From Peromyscus leucopus (taxonomy: Eukaryota > Chordata > Mammalia > Rodentia > Cricetidae): a DNA stretch of 64,000 nt. This document shows positions 49,456-62,030 of the stretch, piece after piece. The translations under genes and the position numbers were made by a program. The notes beneath the pieces are model-generated. The model did no database searches. It worked only from the letters and a program-made list of their open reading frames with translations, and was not told the DNA's origin. Every line of letters begins with the position of its first letter. The stretch's first letter is position 1. The stretch spans positions 72,402,518 to 72,466,517 of the forward strand of contig NC_051063.1 in NCBI RefSeq assembly GCF_004664715.2, given 5' to 3'.

Positions 49456-50383
49456 CTTGTCTGCCCACAGTGCCCGAATGGATCTTCTCATCCAGGTACT
49501 GGCAGAGTTCCTGTCATCTCAGCAGACCCCTCCAATCTGAGGCTGGCAGGGCCTTTTGCTGAGTGTGCAGACATGCTCCCAGAGTGCCCTCGATTCTAGG
49601 CCATGCCCAGTTCCCCTGTGATTGTGTCCTCTGATGTTTGAAGTCTGATATTTCTGGTGGAAAACACACTTGATTCACACCTACCTGAGAGTTGTTTTTC
49701 TCCTCTGAGTCAGATGGTAAGGCGGAGACTCCTCTGTGATGCTCAATCACTACATGCCCCTGACAGGACATGATGGCAGGTCAGTGGGTGAGAGAGAATA
49801 GCCCAGCCTAGGAGACCTGGGGTCCAGCCTCGGCTGCCATCGATGTTGTTATGTGTAGGGATGGCGGTTTAGACTCGGGCAGTCATTGGCTGGCATTTAT
49901 TCCAGGGTCAAGCTGTGCTCAGGAGCTGTTCCCACAGCCACCTATTCTGCCAAGAGGGAAGACAATAGCGGGTTTCTATTTATGTTGCTCTGCTCATTAC
50001 CATGCACAACAGAGGCCAGAGTTGCCGAAGCAAAATCAACAAGTCCTGATTAATTTGAGGAGCTCGAGCATGTTAGAAGATTTCTACCCTGTGTCATTCT
50101 CTGGCCGAGTCTCCTGGAAGGGGCCTTAATTGCACATGGCATCAAACAGCGGCAAGGCTAGCAAACAGAGAGGGAATATTCAGCCCAGATATTCAGAGAG
50201 CAAATGCTATGACAGAGCTGGGGAGCCATGGATGGCTGCATTGACCTAATCTGTCTGAAACACAGGGTGTGCCGGGGCAAGGGGGCCGCGCTGGTGGCGT
50301 AGGGGCTCCCTGGGGGAAGAAAGCGCATGGCCACCTCCGAAAAGCAGACACTCATTTCTTCTGATAGCCGTCTTTGTTTCTAA

Positions 50384-50743
<360 letters not shown>

Positions 50744-51265
50744 TAGAAATGGCAAGAGCCCAGTGAAGAATGCCCACAGGCAAGGGCATGGCAGAGAGGT
50801 CCTCCACATAGCCGGGAGGTGCCCATCTTCCCTCTCCTTGGTAGTCACCAGACCCACCCCCATCATCCAGGCTGTTCTGTGGGCACATCAGATGTGGCGA
50901 CCTCTCTGGGGTTCTGTTATGATCTTGGTCCTTGGTACTGTCCAGTGTCCCTCTCTGCTGAGCTTCCCCTGCAGACTCCACGAGCCACTCAGATGGTAAC
51001 ACAGGCCTCTCCTCCAGTGCTTTGCTTGCCTGAAGGGGAGCCCCATGGCACCCAAAGCAGCAATCCCACTGAGCCGTGGGAAGGGCTCCCCCTCCTTGCT
51101 GGAGGACCCAGCTTCCGTGACAACGCAGGACTGTTCTCTTACATTCAGCTGGAACACTTGGCTGAATCCAGGTGTAGGCAGATCTGTCTTTTGGGAGGCT
51201 TAAGGGAAAGGTGGTTCGTGGCCTTTCCTTCTGTGAAGCCCAATTTGGTGGGCTGGGTCCTTCTT

Positions 51266-51420
51266 TTTTTGGGGGGTGGGTTTGAGACAGGGTTTCTCTG
51301 GGTAGTTTTGGTGCCTGTCCTGGATCTCACTCTGTAGTCCAGGCTGGCCTCGAACTCACAGAGATCGGCCTGACTCTGCCTCTCGAGGGCTGGGATTAAA
51401 GGTGTGCGCCACCACCGCCT
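51266..51420 (-). repeat. B1 SINE with 19-bp imperfect target-site duplication
   Basis: GAGACAGGGTTTCTCTGGGT, CAGGCTGGCCTCGAACTCAC and GGGATTAAAGGTGTGCGCCA are B1 in reverse. The flanks GGTGGGCTGGGTCCTTCTT (51247-51265) and GGTGGGCTGAGCCCTTCTT (51421-51439) match at 17 of 19 bases, which suggests an older insertion than the B1 at 13234. Confidence 0.93.
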
Positions 51421-51744
51421 GGTGGGCTGAGCCCTTCTTATGTACAACCCTGGGCGCTCTCTTCTGACTCTCTTCTTCTCTTTTCGAGGAGCCACTAGTT
51501 ACCAGGTCTTCTAAAGCTTCTTTAGAAAGTGACAGTTGCTAAGAAACATTTGGATGTGGCAACAATGAAGTAGCAGAAGACACACCATAACCAAACAAAT
51601 CCCTCTTGTGTGTTGTAAGAGGGTAAAGGTGAACTCGCAGGGATTGACCAGGGGAGACCACTATGCATCTCTGAGGGTCCTGAGTTCTCTAGGATGGGCT
51701 CTAGACCTCCGAGGGAGCAGCTGTAACTTGGTACAAAAGTTACT

Positions 51745-52112
51745 TTTCTTTTTGCTGTGACCAAATGCCTGCAAAAAAGGCAACTTACAGGCGGTTTTCT
51801 GCTCATGGTTCAAGGGTAGAATCATGGGAAAGTTATGGAGCTAGGTGCTTGAGGCAGCTGGCAACCGTCTGTCCACAATCAGGAACAGAGGGATGAATGC
51901 TGGTACTCAGTTCTCTTTCTCATTTTTATTGAGTCCAGGACCTCAGTCCACAGAACAGTGCAGTCTACATTTAGGGTGGATCTCCCCACCCCCCATTTCA
52001 CATAATCCTTCACATGCATGTCCAGAGGTCAGCTCCTAGGTGATTCCAGATCCCATCATGGTGTCAATCAAATGAGCTGCCAATCAAATGAGCTGCCAAT
52101 CAAATGAGCCAT
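51745..52112 (-). repeat. Rodent interspersed repeat (~400-bp family), reverse
   Basis: The TTTTTGCTGTGACCAAATGC head, GGACCTCAGTCCACAGAACA middle and GGTGATTCCAGATCCCATCA tail fit the reverse family pattern. The last part holds three copies of a 16-bp unit (52065-52110). Confidence 0.6.
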
Positions 52113-52133
52113 CACACTGCACTTTTGTTTCTT

Positions 52134-52312
52134 TTTTTTTTTTTAAAGATTTATTTATTTATTATGGATACAGCATGTATGACTGCAGGCCAGAAGAGGG
52201 CATCAGATCTCGTTACAGATGGTTGTGAGCCACCATGTGGTTGCTGGGAATTGAACTCAGGACCTCTGGAAGAGCAGTCAGTGCTCTTAACCTCTGAGCC
52301 ATCTCTCCAGCC
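52134..52312 (-). repeat. B2 SINE with perfect 17-bp target-site duplication
   Basis: Poly(T), AAAGATTTATTTATTTATTA, CCACCATGTGGTTGCTGGGA and CTGAGCCATCTCTCCAGCC form a full B2 in reverse. CTGCACTTTTGTTTCTT flanks it exactly at 52117-52133 and 52313-52329. The 203-residue frame at 52104-52715 reads through it and is not a gene. Confidence 0.96.
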
Positions 52313-52789
52313 CTGCACTTTTGTTTCTTATGAGCTCATTCCTCATGAGCATGAGCCTCACATGACAGGGACCTGTCTTCTGCTTGTGAACCCCTCAGTA
52401 TCCAGAACTGCACCCATAATGCATGGCAGGGGGCACCGAGGATGTCACCAGAGACTTGGTGAAGTGTGGCTGGAATGTGACTCTGTCTTATCATCTCTGG
52501 GCCATGCATCCAGCCCTTTGGAGGACAGTCTTTACCTTCTGGTCTTCCTGTCTACTTTGTCTTTTATGCATGGGAAGTGTAGCCCAGGAAACAGTAAGCT
52601 GCCCTCCATAAATGCCTGGGTAGAGGCTCACTCTGCTGCCTCTTGTGAGGATGGGGAAAAGAGATGGTTGGACGTCATGTCAGAGTTGATTGTCTCCATG
52701 GGGATTTTTCTCTGAGTGATAAATTGTTTAATCTGGAGTCTTCTCATGAGGGAATTTCTAGAACGGATGCTAGAGAGCAGAGTTGCCGC

Positions 52790-53075
52790 TTGAACCCATA
52801 AAGGAGAAGATTTATTTTGGCTCACTATTTAGAACATACAGTACCTCATGGTGGGGAAGGCATGCAGCTGGCATGACTTGGTCCTTGGCAGTGGTCACTT
52901 GATCATGTCTATTCACATCTCGGTGGATCCGGAAGTAGAAGGCAGGACCGGAAACTGGGCTGTCCTATAACCCTCAAAGGCATCCATGATCTCCTCTCCA
53001 GCAGCACCAGCTGGAGATCAAATATTCAAATACATGAACCTACAGGGGACAAGTCCCAATCAGGCCATGATGCAA
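52790..53075 (-). repeat. Rodent interspersed repeat, reverse, partial
   Basis: AAGATTTATTTTGGCTCACT, TGGTGGGGAAGGCATGCAGC, GGTCACTTGATCATGTC and GACAAGTCCCAATCAGGCCA fit the reverse pattern of the same broad rodent repeat group. Confidence 0.5.
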
Positions 53076-53149
53076 CCTCCATCTGGGGTTGGCCAGGGAG
53101 GGTAGAACATGGCCCACAGCACACCAGTGTGCTTTGTATGTGTTTGTTG

Positions 53150-53452
53150 TGTATGCGTATGTATGCAGTGGTGCCTATGCACATGTATGTGTGTGGGGGG
53201 GCAGAGGTGAACATCGTCTTCTCCAGTCACCCTCTACCTTATATATATTTTTTGAGATAGGTCTATTTCCTTGAACTTAGAGCTCATTGATTGGCTAGGC
53301 AGGCTGACCGGCAAGCCCCAGAGATTGCTTTGTTCCTACATTTCCAGCACTTAGAAAAAAAAGTGTGGTAATAGGGACCACTCAGGTCCTCATGCTTATG
53401 TGGCAAATGCTTAATAGACCGAACCATCTTCTTAACCCACCCTGGGTGGGCT
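53150..53452 (-). repeat. B3/B1-type composite SINE (reverse)
   Basis: TTTTTGAGATAGGTCTATTTCC, GGCTAGGCAGGCTGACCGGC and GGTCCTCATGCTTATGTGGC follow the layout of an old rodent SINE, similar to the copy at 55497-55762. Confidence 0.65.
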
Positions 53453-54184
53453 TGGATACCATCTGCAGAGGCAAACGCTGACCAGGTCAGGGCCCTCCTT
53501 TGGGTTCCTCCCTTCTGGAGCCAGCACCGCAGGCATCACAGTTTGACAGATCCAGGTGCACGATTAAAGCCGCACTCCAAGAATACCTCACCCCCCGCAC
53601 AACAATTAGAACTATGGTTTAAAAATAACCGCATCTTGTCTCCCACGTGAGTATTTTTGTAGGCGTGTCGAGCTAATGGGATTTTAAGTGTGAGAACCAC
53701 CAAGGTGTCAGAATTAGAAGTTGTGTTTCAGTCTGTCTTCTTGGGCATCAGGGTTTGAACAAGTTTAGTCTAGCCCTTCCCAGGCCCAGGTCCCGACAGG
53801 TACACACTGGCCCAACATCCAGGCCATGGCACACAGCGCTTATAGACTGGGATTCTGAAACTGGCTGTGGGGCTGTAGGTGGGATGCCCATCTTCTCAGA
53901 GACTTCAGGCCACTACAGCAAAGTCGCCGCTCTGCTGTGGTCCCAATATGGTGGTGACTAAGGGGATAAAGGTGAGGGACTGCCTCTGGTGACCCTCAGG
54001 GGCCTCATCCATACTCCTCAGAATCCATGTGCTCCTTTGTGGAGGACTGTCTCCTCTGACCTGGCACAGAAATAACACGAGGAAAGGCCCTGTTCACTCA
54101 CTGCAGTTATGATGCTCTCTGGTCCTCAGCAGAGGGAGAGCTGCATTGCCTCTAAGAGCCAGCAGCACCTTGCCGGATGATTTT

Positions 54185-54310
54185 CATGCATTATTTAATT
54201 TAACACTAACAGCACAGACAAATACCATTCTCGGCTCTGTTGACTTATACAATGTAAACAGTGCTTGCAGGGACACAGCTAAGATTTCCCAGGAGAGGCA
54301 GCTCACGAAT
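54185..54310 (+). repeat. Possible MIR fragment
   Basis: CATGCATTATTTAATTTAAC followed by GGGACACAGCTAAGATTTCC resembles the MIR 'CATTATCTCATTTAATCC ... CACACAGCTAGTAAG' order. The match is weak. Confidence 0.4.
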
Positions 54311-55456
54311 CCAAGCTGCTTGAAACCTCAGATGGTTGTTCCTCACGATGCCATAAAATTGCCTCAGTAGCTAGGGGTGGTCCAGGTGTGACATCTGCAG
54401 GGATGAGTCAGCCAGTACCTCTCTGCTGTCTCTGCCTTGTGCTGATGCTCTTGCAGCCTAATGCGTCCTGATTTCCGGGTTTTCCCTGGACACATTTGCT
54501 GGCAGGTACAGGAGTGAGGTCACTATGGAGTGACACCACCTGGTACTAACACAGCTTTGCTTCACATTTGATTTTTGTTTTCCTTCTTTGACATCCATGG
54601 AGGATGCTTCAAGAGGCCAAAGGTCATGGGGGACCCAAGTTCTTCATATAATTTTACATAACCTCCCACATCCTCCCAAATATGTTCAGCCAGTTTACTC
54701 TAAGTACTGAATTCAATGTAAGTGAGTATGGCATTGTGTGGGAGTCCGTGGGAGACCAGCTTTGACCAGCTCCTACCTTATGAAGGAATGAGGAAATATT
54801 AGGTAGAAAGATAGACCTAGACGATGAGGAGAAAGACAGAGACACTGGGTAGCTTCAGGAGGGCCTGGATCAATACCCAACAGCCTCTTCATTTATTCAA
54901 AAGGGCTTTTTATAATATGCCAAGGCAAAAGACCTCCCCCTTGCAAGATCAAAGCACACCATACAGCCAAATGTAGACCCTTCCAAACACCTGGTAGTCA
55001 AATCATCCCATTATGCAGCCCTGCTGGGTAAAGCAAGCCCAGATTCTCTGACTCTAAGTAAGGTCTAACTAGATAGCCTCTGTGGGCTCCCATAGCATTG
55101 TATCCGGGGAGTAATGACAAGACGTCTACACCCACTCAGCATAGTCACAGAGTATGTGTTTAAATGTCTTGGCTCCATGGCTCTTGAAATGCACAGGTGG
55201 GAACAGTGGGTCTGAGGGCTGACTAGGTCCTGATGGTTTGCTGAACCACGTAACAGCACCTGATGGGCGTCTGCTCTGCAGAGGGATGCAGAGGCTGCTG
55301 TGCAGTAGTCCCTTACTTCCTATTTCTTTGGCCTAGTCTTCATTTTTGCTCACTCCCTCTGAGTTTTCTTCTTGCCTCCACAAATCAGTAGCACCCTGCC
55401 TTCTGTTACATGTAATAACTGACTCTTTTAAAAGATCAAACCTACAGTTGTATTGT

Positions 55457-55458
<2 letters not shown>

Positions 55459-55499
<41 letters not shown>

Positions 55500-55762
55500 A
55501 GTGTGGAAGCCAGAGGCCAACCTTGAGTGTTGTTCTTCAGGTGCATCCATCTTTTTTGAGACAGAGTCTCGCACTGGCCCGAGCTCAGTGCCGTGGCCAG
55601 GTTGGCTAGCCAGCCAGCCCCAGAGATCTCACCAGTCTCCTCCTTCTCAGTGCTGGGATTACAAGCATGTACCCAGCTTTTCTATGAGTTTGGAGAATCA
55701 AACTTAGGTCCTTATGTGCAGAATGAACCCTTTACCAGCTGAGCTAGCTCCCCAGCCCTGTA
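55459..55762 (-). repeat. (GT)n tract plus old SINE (reverse)
   Basis: A pure (GT)n at 55459-55496 is followed by CTTTTTTGAGACAGAGTCTC, CAGTGCTGGGATTACAAGC and TTACCAGCTGAGCTAGCTCC. The SINE type is the same as at 53150. Confidence 0.75.
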
Positions 55763-57111
55763 TCAAGTGTTTAGAGTAATTACCATGTCTGTGCTCATAT
55801 TTAACTGCTAATATTTTTCATTGGTTTTAGTCTTGTGATTACCGGCATCAATCCCAATATGCAGTTTTTACTTCAAAGAATAAAGATAGTTTGTTCTGGA
55901 GCCAAGTGTGATGGACGATGGCTATGGAATAGGGGTTCAAGTTCTCCACAATTGTTATGTTCCAACATGGTAACAGTTTCATGTAGGGTTTTATTTTTTT
56001 TTTTTTTTAATTTTTTTTATAGTAGCAGAACAACAACAACAACAAAAAGCACTAAATGAAGACATCTTTTCAACACATCATTAGGAACTTCAGATAGGTA
56101 GGTTACAGCCAGACTAGGAAATCTCTGCTAGAGATGTCAGATACTATCTGATGGCATCCTCAGCCTTTGGGTAGGCAGAAGCTAGGGTTCTCTTGGTACA
56201 TTCCAAAGGGATTTACATTGTATTGTGAGGATGTTAGGTCAAACACAGAGGTGGGCACTGACTGGCTGTTAAGGGAGATAAAGATAGCCCAAGACAGTTT
56301 GACCTGCAATATTCCAACTCTTCACCATCAATGGAAATTTGACTCAGTTAATCAGCCTTGCAGACTGTTTAACATAGCAATGGCTTTTGTTCTGGAAACT
56401 TCAGTTCACAGGGAGTTACACAGACTTTTGGAATGAGTTGACTGGAATGGGATTTCCCCCAGGAACTTGGGTCTTGCAGAACAAGAGTTTGAAAACACTG
56501 AGCTTTCACTGGGATGCACCTGTTGTAAGTGTGACAGAAACAAAAGCCATCTCATTGTAAGCAGAGGACTTTGAAAGAATCCCTGTGGCCCAACTTAGGA
56601 CTCTTGTATTCTTCTGTCAACTTTTTCTGTGAGTTTCATAGTGTAAGTTTAATGGAATGGGGCTTGCATTGCGTCAGTGCATAGGGACCAGACTTGCCAA
56701 AGATGTGAGAAAGAGAAGCAGTTGGCAGGATGGGAAAGGTTTGGACACTCCTAGTGTCTTGGTGATTGTTCCTCCAGGGCTTACGGGACCCTTTCCACTG
56801 ACTTCCCGGAAGGCTGCAATCTCACTGACACAGTTCCTCATCTCCTTTGCCCCGAGGAGCCCTAGATGGTCTAGAAATGAACACTGGAAGTCTCAAAGAG
56901 TCTACAGACCAGCCTCTAAAATATGTTCTGATCCTTTGCCTGTGGTTAGGCTTAGGAGTAACCTCATGTTGCAAGGATTCTTTTCCTGAGGAGATGTAAA
57001 CACTATCTATCCCCTCTTCTTAAGGTCCCAGTGACAAACCAAAATATGACTCCACTAAAATTTGCCCTGGGGACCCAAATGAGTTTATCGGGTTTACTTA
57101 CATAACATGGG

Positions 57112-57518
57112 TGTCAGAGTTCGTTTTTGTTAACTTAGCACAAACCCAGACATACCTGAGAATTGAGGAATTGCTTCCATTATATTTGCCTGTGGGCATG
57201 TCTTTGGGGCATTTTCTTTTCTTGTTTTTTTTCTTTTTGATTTCTGATTCATGTGAGTTGGTCCACTCCACTGTTGGGTAGTGCCACCCCTGGGCAGGTG
57301 GGCCTGGGCTGTATAACACAGGTAGCTGAGAAAGCCAGGGGAAGTAAGCTAGTAAGGAGCATTCCTCGGCTGGTTTGTACTTCAAGCTCTTGCCATGAGT
57401 TCCTACCACGGCTTCCCTCTCTGATACCCTATAACCTGTAAGGTAAACTGTATCTCCCCCACCCAAGTTGCTTTTGGGTGTAGTATTTCATCACAGCAAC
57501 AGAAAGCAAATGAGCACA
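57112..57518 (+). repeat. Rodent interspersed repeat (~400-bp family)
   Basis: GTGGGCATGTCTTTGGGGCA, GGGTAGTGCCACCCCTGGGC, GTATAACACAGGTAGCTGAG and CATCACAGCAACAGAAAGC are family boxes in forward order. Confidence 0.7.
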
Positions 57519-58125
57519 GTGGGAGAGGGGATCCTTTGCAGGAGTGTGGGGGACTCCAGGGACGCTGCACTGGAGTGCCTTTACCCCAGCAGAGACTGTG
57601 GCTTCTTCACAGCCACAGAGATAGACACCCCTCCACCCACTGACCTTCCCCAGCCCTTGCGACTGTGATACTTCCGAGGTCACATGCAATTAGGGAAGAA
57701 ATACATACGAGTGACGGGGGAATGCTGGCATCTCAGGTGAGGGTCCAGTGATCCTCCTCACACACTGTCCCGTCCTCCCAGCCCACCGCTGCTTCTCTGA
57801 GGGGATGCCAACGGGAACTGGCCTGCCTGAGACAGGCGCTTGCAAGCAGGCACAGCTGCTCTGATAATGATGATGTTGGCTGTTTTGCTTAGAGACCCAC
57901 ACTGTACCACACCCAGTACTCAGGTGAGGCATCTAACTGCAGCTCACCACCTGCCCCACCCCCAAAGCGTCCTTTGAAGTCTCTAAGGGCCTTGCTGTGG
58001 CTGGAAAACCATGCTACCACTGCCTAAGTGACTTGTTCCACTGTCGACGTGTCAGGTGGCTGGAGAGGTCTGAACAGGTTAATAGCAATTGGCATTTCCA
58101 AGTGCGACATTTCTGCCTCACTCTT

Positions 58126-58440
58126 TAGACCTTAAGGGGGGGTTGTCTAACCCATGGATCACAGCTCACAGACAGCCTAGCAGAGCTCTGAATGTGGCCC
58201 AACACAAAATCATCAACTTACTTAAAACACAAGATTTCCTTTATTTTGCAATTTTGTTTGTAACTCAATTGCATGGCTCTTGGGTGTGGCCTTTGTAGGT
58301 GACCCTATCACACCACAATGTCTTGCATGTGGGCCACAGGTTGGACACCCCTGGAATTAATGTGTGGGCCAAGATAGTTCTTCTTTGTCCAATGGGTCCC
58401 AGAGGACCTAAAAGGTCGGAGGTCCCTGCTTTAAAGTCAC
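58126..58440 (+). mobile_element. hAT-Charlie-type DNA transposon remnant
   Basis: TTGTCTAACCCATGGATCAC, GAATGTGGCCCAACACAAAA, TTAAAACACAAGATTTCC, GTGGGCCACAGGTTGGACAC and GATAGTTCTTCTTTGTCC follow the order of an old mammalian hAT element. A first terminal-like segment recurs in inverted form near 58345. Confidence 0.6.
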
Positions 58441-58971
58441 AGTTAGGCAATGCTGACATATGCATGTGAACAGAGGAAAGGAACTTCTGAAAACATGTTT
58501 GGCTTGGACTCAGGACATCACCACAGCTCCTGCAATGGTAGGAAAGCCGGCCTCAGATCAGAGCTTGCTTGAAAGGGACATTATTTTGAGGTCACAAGAA
58601 AAGCATGGTATATTGCCATTACCCACTCTACGTTGTGATGGCTTAGTCACAGTGTTTGGTACTCAGTGGCCCCTGCCTTGTCATGCAGGTTAGAGATGAC
58701 TCACTCCGGCCCTTAAGTGGCCCTTTGTGTCCCTCTCCTGTAACAGAGTGACTGGAGGTGTCGGGGCCCGAGCACTGTCCAGTGCTGAGGTACTGTTCTC
58801 AAGGGGCTTACAGAGCATCCCGAAGCAGGTAGTGGAGTCCAGTTGTGGGGATTTGGTCTTCTTTTTACCCAAAGTGACATGTGAGCTAAGGCACACAGCA
58901 TCTATGTGTCCTTGGGTCAGGAAGTCAGGTGTAGATTACTGATCTGAGAGTCTTTTAGCATTACATTCATT

Positions 58972-59108
58972 TATCTATGTGTGTGTGAGGCCAGGGACAC
59001 CCTGCAGGAATTTCTACTCTCCTACCATGTGGGTCCCAGGGATTGAACTTAAATCATCAGGCTTGGCACTGAGCATCTTTTTCCTGCTGAACCATCTTGC
59101 TGGTCCTC
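58972..59108 (-). repeat. B3 SINE 5' part (reverse)
   Basis: TGTGTGTGTGAGGCCAGGGA, CCATGTGGGTCCCAGGGATT, CATCAGGCTTGGCACTGAGC and AACCATCTTGCTGGTCCT are B3 boxes in reverse. Confidence 0.8.
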
Positions 59109-59431
59109 GAATTGAGTTTTAGCCTGGTGTGCTGACCGCATGGCCGGTCTCATCCCTCACACCCGTGGTTTGGCAGCCCCATATGATTTGGTGCCAGTGC
59201 ACCTGGAGCCACACCTCTCCTAGCTAAGAGACTGCATTTTCCCCGGAAAGAGCCTGGAGCTTTGTCTCTGCACTTCCCCACTGTATGTCCCATGCCTGCC
59301 CACGGCTGGACCTTTGATCCTGAAGCCTGCTTGATCCTGCAGCCCTGACTCGGTCTCATGGTGTTTGGCTTCTGTTGGTTTCCGGTTATAGGCTGGCGAC
59401 ATGAGACTTATTGTGACTGTACAAGCCCTTA

Positions 59432-59527
59432 CTGGGGGCTGCTGTGTAAACTGGGGGCTGCTGTGTAAACCGAGGGCTGCCTTGTCCTGGGGGGCTGCTA
59501 TTCAGTGGGGGCTGCTGTGTCCTGGGG
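59432..59527. repeat. Short GGGGGCTGCTGTGT minisatellite
   Basis: Two perfect 19-bp copies of CTGGGGGCTGCTGTGTAAA lead into three degenerate copies ending CCTGGGG. The G-runs are regularly spaced. Confidence 0.85.
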
Positions 59528-59794
59528 CCTTCAAAAGCAAAAATAATCCCAGTGAGGATAATTTCCGAGTCAAGGGATGCCATCCTGTCTCTTTCCATAA
59601 AGGGACTTTGTTGTGCATCTGGCTTCAAGCAGCAATCTGGGCTACAGTGTGAGGTGCCAAAACCCTGGAATTTGGGGTATTTGGATTTTTCTGCTAATAA
59701 CAGAACTGATGATGACTCCCTTGGAAAATTCAAAATGAGTACTCATCCTAAGGATGGTCACACACTTCTTATTTTCTTCCAAAGAAGTGTCTGT

Positions 59795-59945
59795 TGTGGT
59801 TGGGCACCATAGCATACACCTGGGATCCCAGATCTGGGAGGTGGAGACAGGAGGATTAAGGGTTCAAGGTCATCTTTGGCTATACAGTGAGTTCGGGGCC
59901 AGCCTTCACTATATGAAAAGAGGAGGAGAATAAATGGGGGGAGGA
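59795..59945 (+). repeat. B1-like SINE, old
   Basis: GTTGGGCACCATAGCATACACC, GATCCCAGATCTGGGAGGTG and GGCCAGCCTTCACTATATG are B1/B4-like boxes, diverged. Confidence 0.65.
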
Positions 59946-59954
59946 GCAGAATAG

Positions 59955-60180
59955 GAGCCTGGAGAGGTGCCCAGTGGTGACAAGTGCTCACTGCTCTTGC
60001 AGAGGACCTGAGTTTGGCTCCCAGCACCCCTGCCAGGAAGCTCACAACCGCGGTTTTAACTCCAGTTCCAGGGGATCTGAGGCCTTCTTCTGGCCTCTGA
60101 GGACATCTGCATGTACATGGTATACACATGCACTCAAGCAAGCCTGTAGTCATAACATAAATCTTAAAAATAAGCAACAG
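59955..60180 (+). repeat. B2 SINE, older copy
   Basis: GGAGCCTGGAGAGGTGCCCA, AGAGGACCTGAGTTTGGCTC and GCCTTCTTCTGGCCTCTGAG are B2 boxes. Its A-rich tail holds the insertion site of the next B2. Confidence 0.8.
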
Positions 60181-60358
60181 CTGGAGAGATGGCTCAGTGG
60201 TTAAGAGCACTGGCTGCTCTTCCAGAGGACCCGAGTTCAATTCCCAGCACCCACATGGTGGCTCACAACCATCTGTAATGAGATCCAGTGCCCTCTTGTG
60301 GCCTGTAGGCATACATGCAGGCAGAACACTGTATACGTAATAAATATTTTTTTTAAAA
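60181..60358 (+). repeat. B2 SINE, young copy in the tail of an older B2
   Basis: CTGGAGAGATGGCTCAGTGG, GGACCCGAGTTCAATTCCCA and GTGCCCTCTTGTGGCCTGTA give an almost consensus B2. AAAAATAAGCAACAG flanks it at 60166-60180 and 60359-60373. The 251-residue minus-strand frame at 59758-60513 runs through the SINE cluster and is not a gene. Confidence 0.95.
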
Positions 60359-61627
60359 AAAAATAAGCAACAGCAGAAGAAACTTCCATTGTGAAGACAG
60401 GAGCTGCTAGAGGCGATTCTGGGCCAAATGAGACCTGTCTGAAGAAAAGAAGGAGGGAGGAGGGAGGAAAAGAGGAGGAGGAGAGAGGAGGAGCTAGCTT
60501 CCATTATGAACACTTTCTACAGCAAAGTAGGGTGACTGAGGTCAGCAGCAATTAATTGACTATTTTAAAATAACATGTAGAAAGGGTTTTCAAATGTTTC
60601 TGGTAAAAACTAATAGGTTGTGAGGTTTTAGACATGCCATTGCCCAGATCTAGTCTTCACACATTATATACCCCATGGTCGCACACTGTTTATTGTGTCA
60701 GTTAAAAATGAAAGCCAATATAAAAGCAGATGCTAAGAAAAATGTAATGAGTGAAATTAGACCTTGACAGAACAAGAGGAGAGGTAGAGAGAAATGGAAA
60801 TAATGATTTCATCACTGCCCAGAATAGGGAGTCTGTAGGGACTTTCTAAACAATATAGAGAATTAAGTTACATCAGCTTAACTGAATGAGATGTGGATCT
60901 TTGAAATGTATAAGAAAGATGAACTTCAAGCAAAGAAATGGGTCTGTAGCTAAGGAAAAGCAAAATCCAAAAATAGAATGTCTCAGCCATGTTGATGAGT
61001 CATTGAAAGAGCACTTGTCAACAGACTAAATGGACCAAGCTCTCCTGTTGACAGGACAGTTGGTCTGCATCATAAAGTAAATTTAGTCACAGGCTGCAGC
61101 TGGTTCAGCCAGAAAATGGAGTGAATTTGGTTCACTCCCCCAGTAGCTCCCTTTCCATGATGGGCAGTCTGTAGATTATTTAACCCAAGGAATGTGTAGC
61201 CACCCAGCAGTCCTCTGGGGATTCTATTTCCATCCCATTCTACAGACAGACTGTAACTAGGCCAGAAGGAGTGAAGATAACCCTAAAGAGACCCTTGTAC
61301 CCCTCCCTTTGGATGTCAAGACCATTGAGACAGTGGACCAAAAGAAACTGGACATTTTCCATCAGAGTCATGCTGGAAGAAGTAAAAGACCAAAGCCTAG
61401 GGCCAGCCAGAGGAGGAATTTGTCTCCCAGGAAGAGATTTCACAAAGTTAAGACAACATGTCAGACCATCTTGAGGGAAAGGCTGGAGCCCAGACAACCA
61501 TGGGTTAATGATGGTTGAAACTACAACTTGACCAAGACTGCTTAGTTATGCATAGCTCTTGCCCTCTGTTTAAACTTTAAACATCATATCAGGACCCCAA
61601 AGACAGACTTGAGGTGGTCACTGGAGG

Positions 61628-62030
61628 TTATGGTTACCTTTATTTGTCAACTTGATATAAACTAGAATCACCTGATAGAGACTCTAAATGAGGGATTGTT
61701 TACATAGGGTCAGCTGGCCTACACTGTGACTGTGGGTGTTTGGCTTAATTAAGTTATTAATTAATGTGGGAAGGCCCAGCCCACTGTGGGTGGCTCCATT
61801 CCTAGGCAGGAGGTTCTGAACCTTACAAGGGTAGAGAAGTTGAGCTGAGCACAAGCAATCAAGTCAGTGAGCATGAATACATTTATTTCTCTCTGCTCTT
61901 GACTGTGGAAGTCATGGGACTAGCTGTTTGAAGTTCCTACCTTGACTTTCCTACAATGATAGCTGTACCCTGGAATTGTAGGCTGAAATGATATTTTATC
62001 ACAGCAACAGAAACAAATCTAGGACAGTGG
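61628..62030 (+). repeat. Rodent interspersed repeat (~400-bp family), full length
   Basis: It opens with TGGTTACCTTTATTTGTCAAC and holds CCCAGCCCACTGTGGGTGGC, CTCTGCTCTTGACTGTGGAA and TTTTATCACAGCAACAGAAA, ending near TCTAGGACA. It is closest to the copy at 36436. Confidence 0.75.

Noticed and set aside
52104..52715. 203-residue open frame on the plus strand
   Set aside because: It crosses a reverse B2 SINE and its flank, with no recognisable protein domain.
59758..60513. 251-residue open frame on the minus strand
   Set aside because: It reads backwards through a B1-like element and two B2 SINEs. The same peptide fragments recur at the B2 at 52134.
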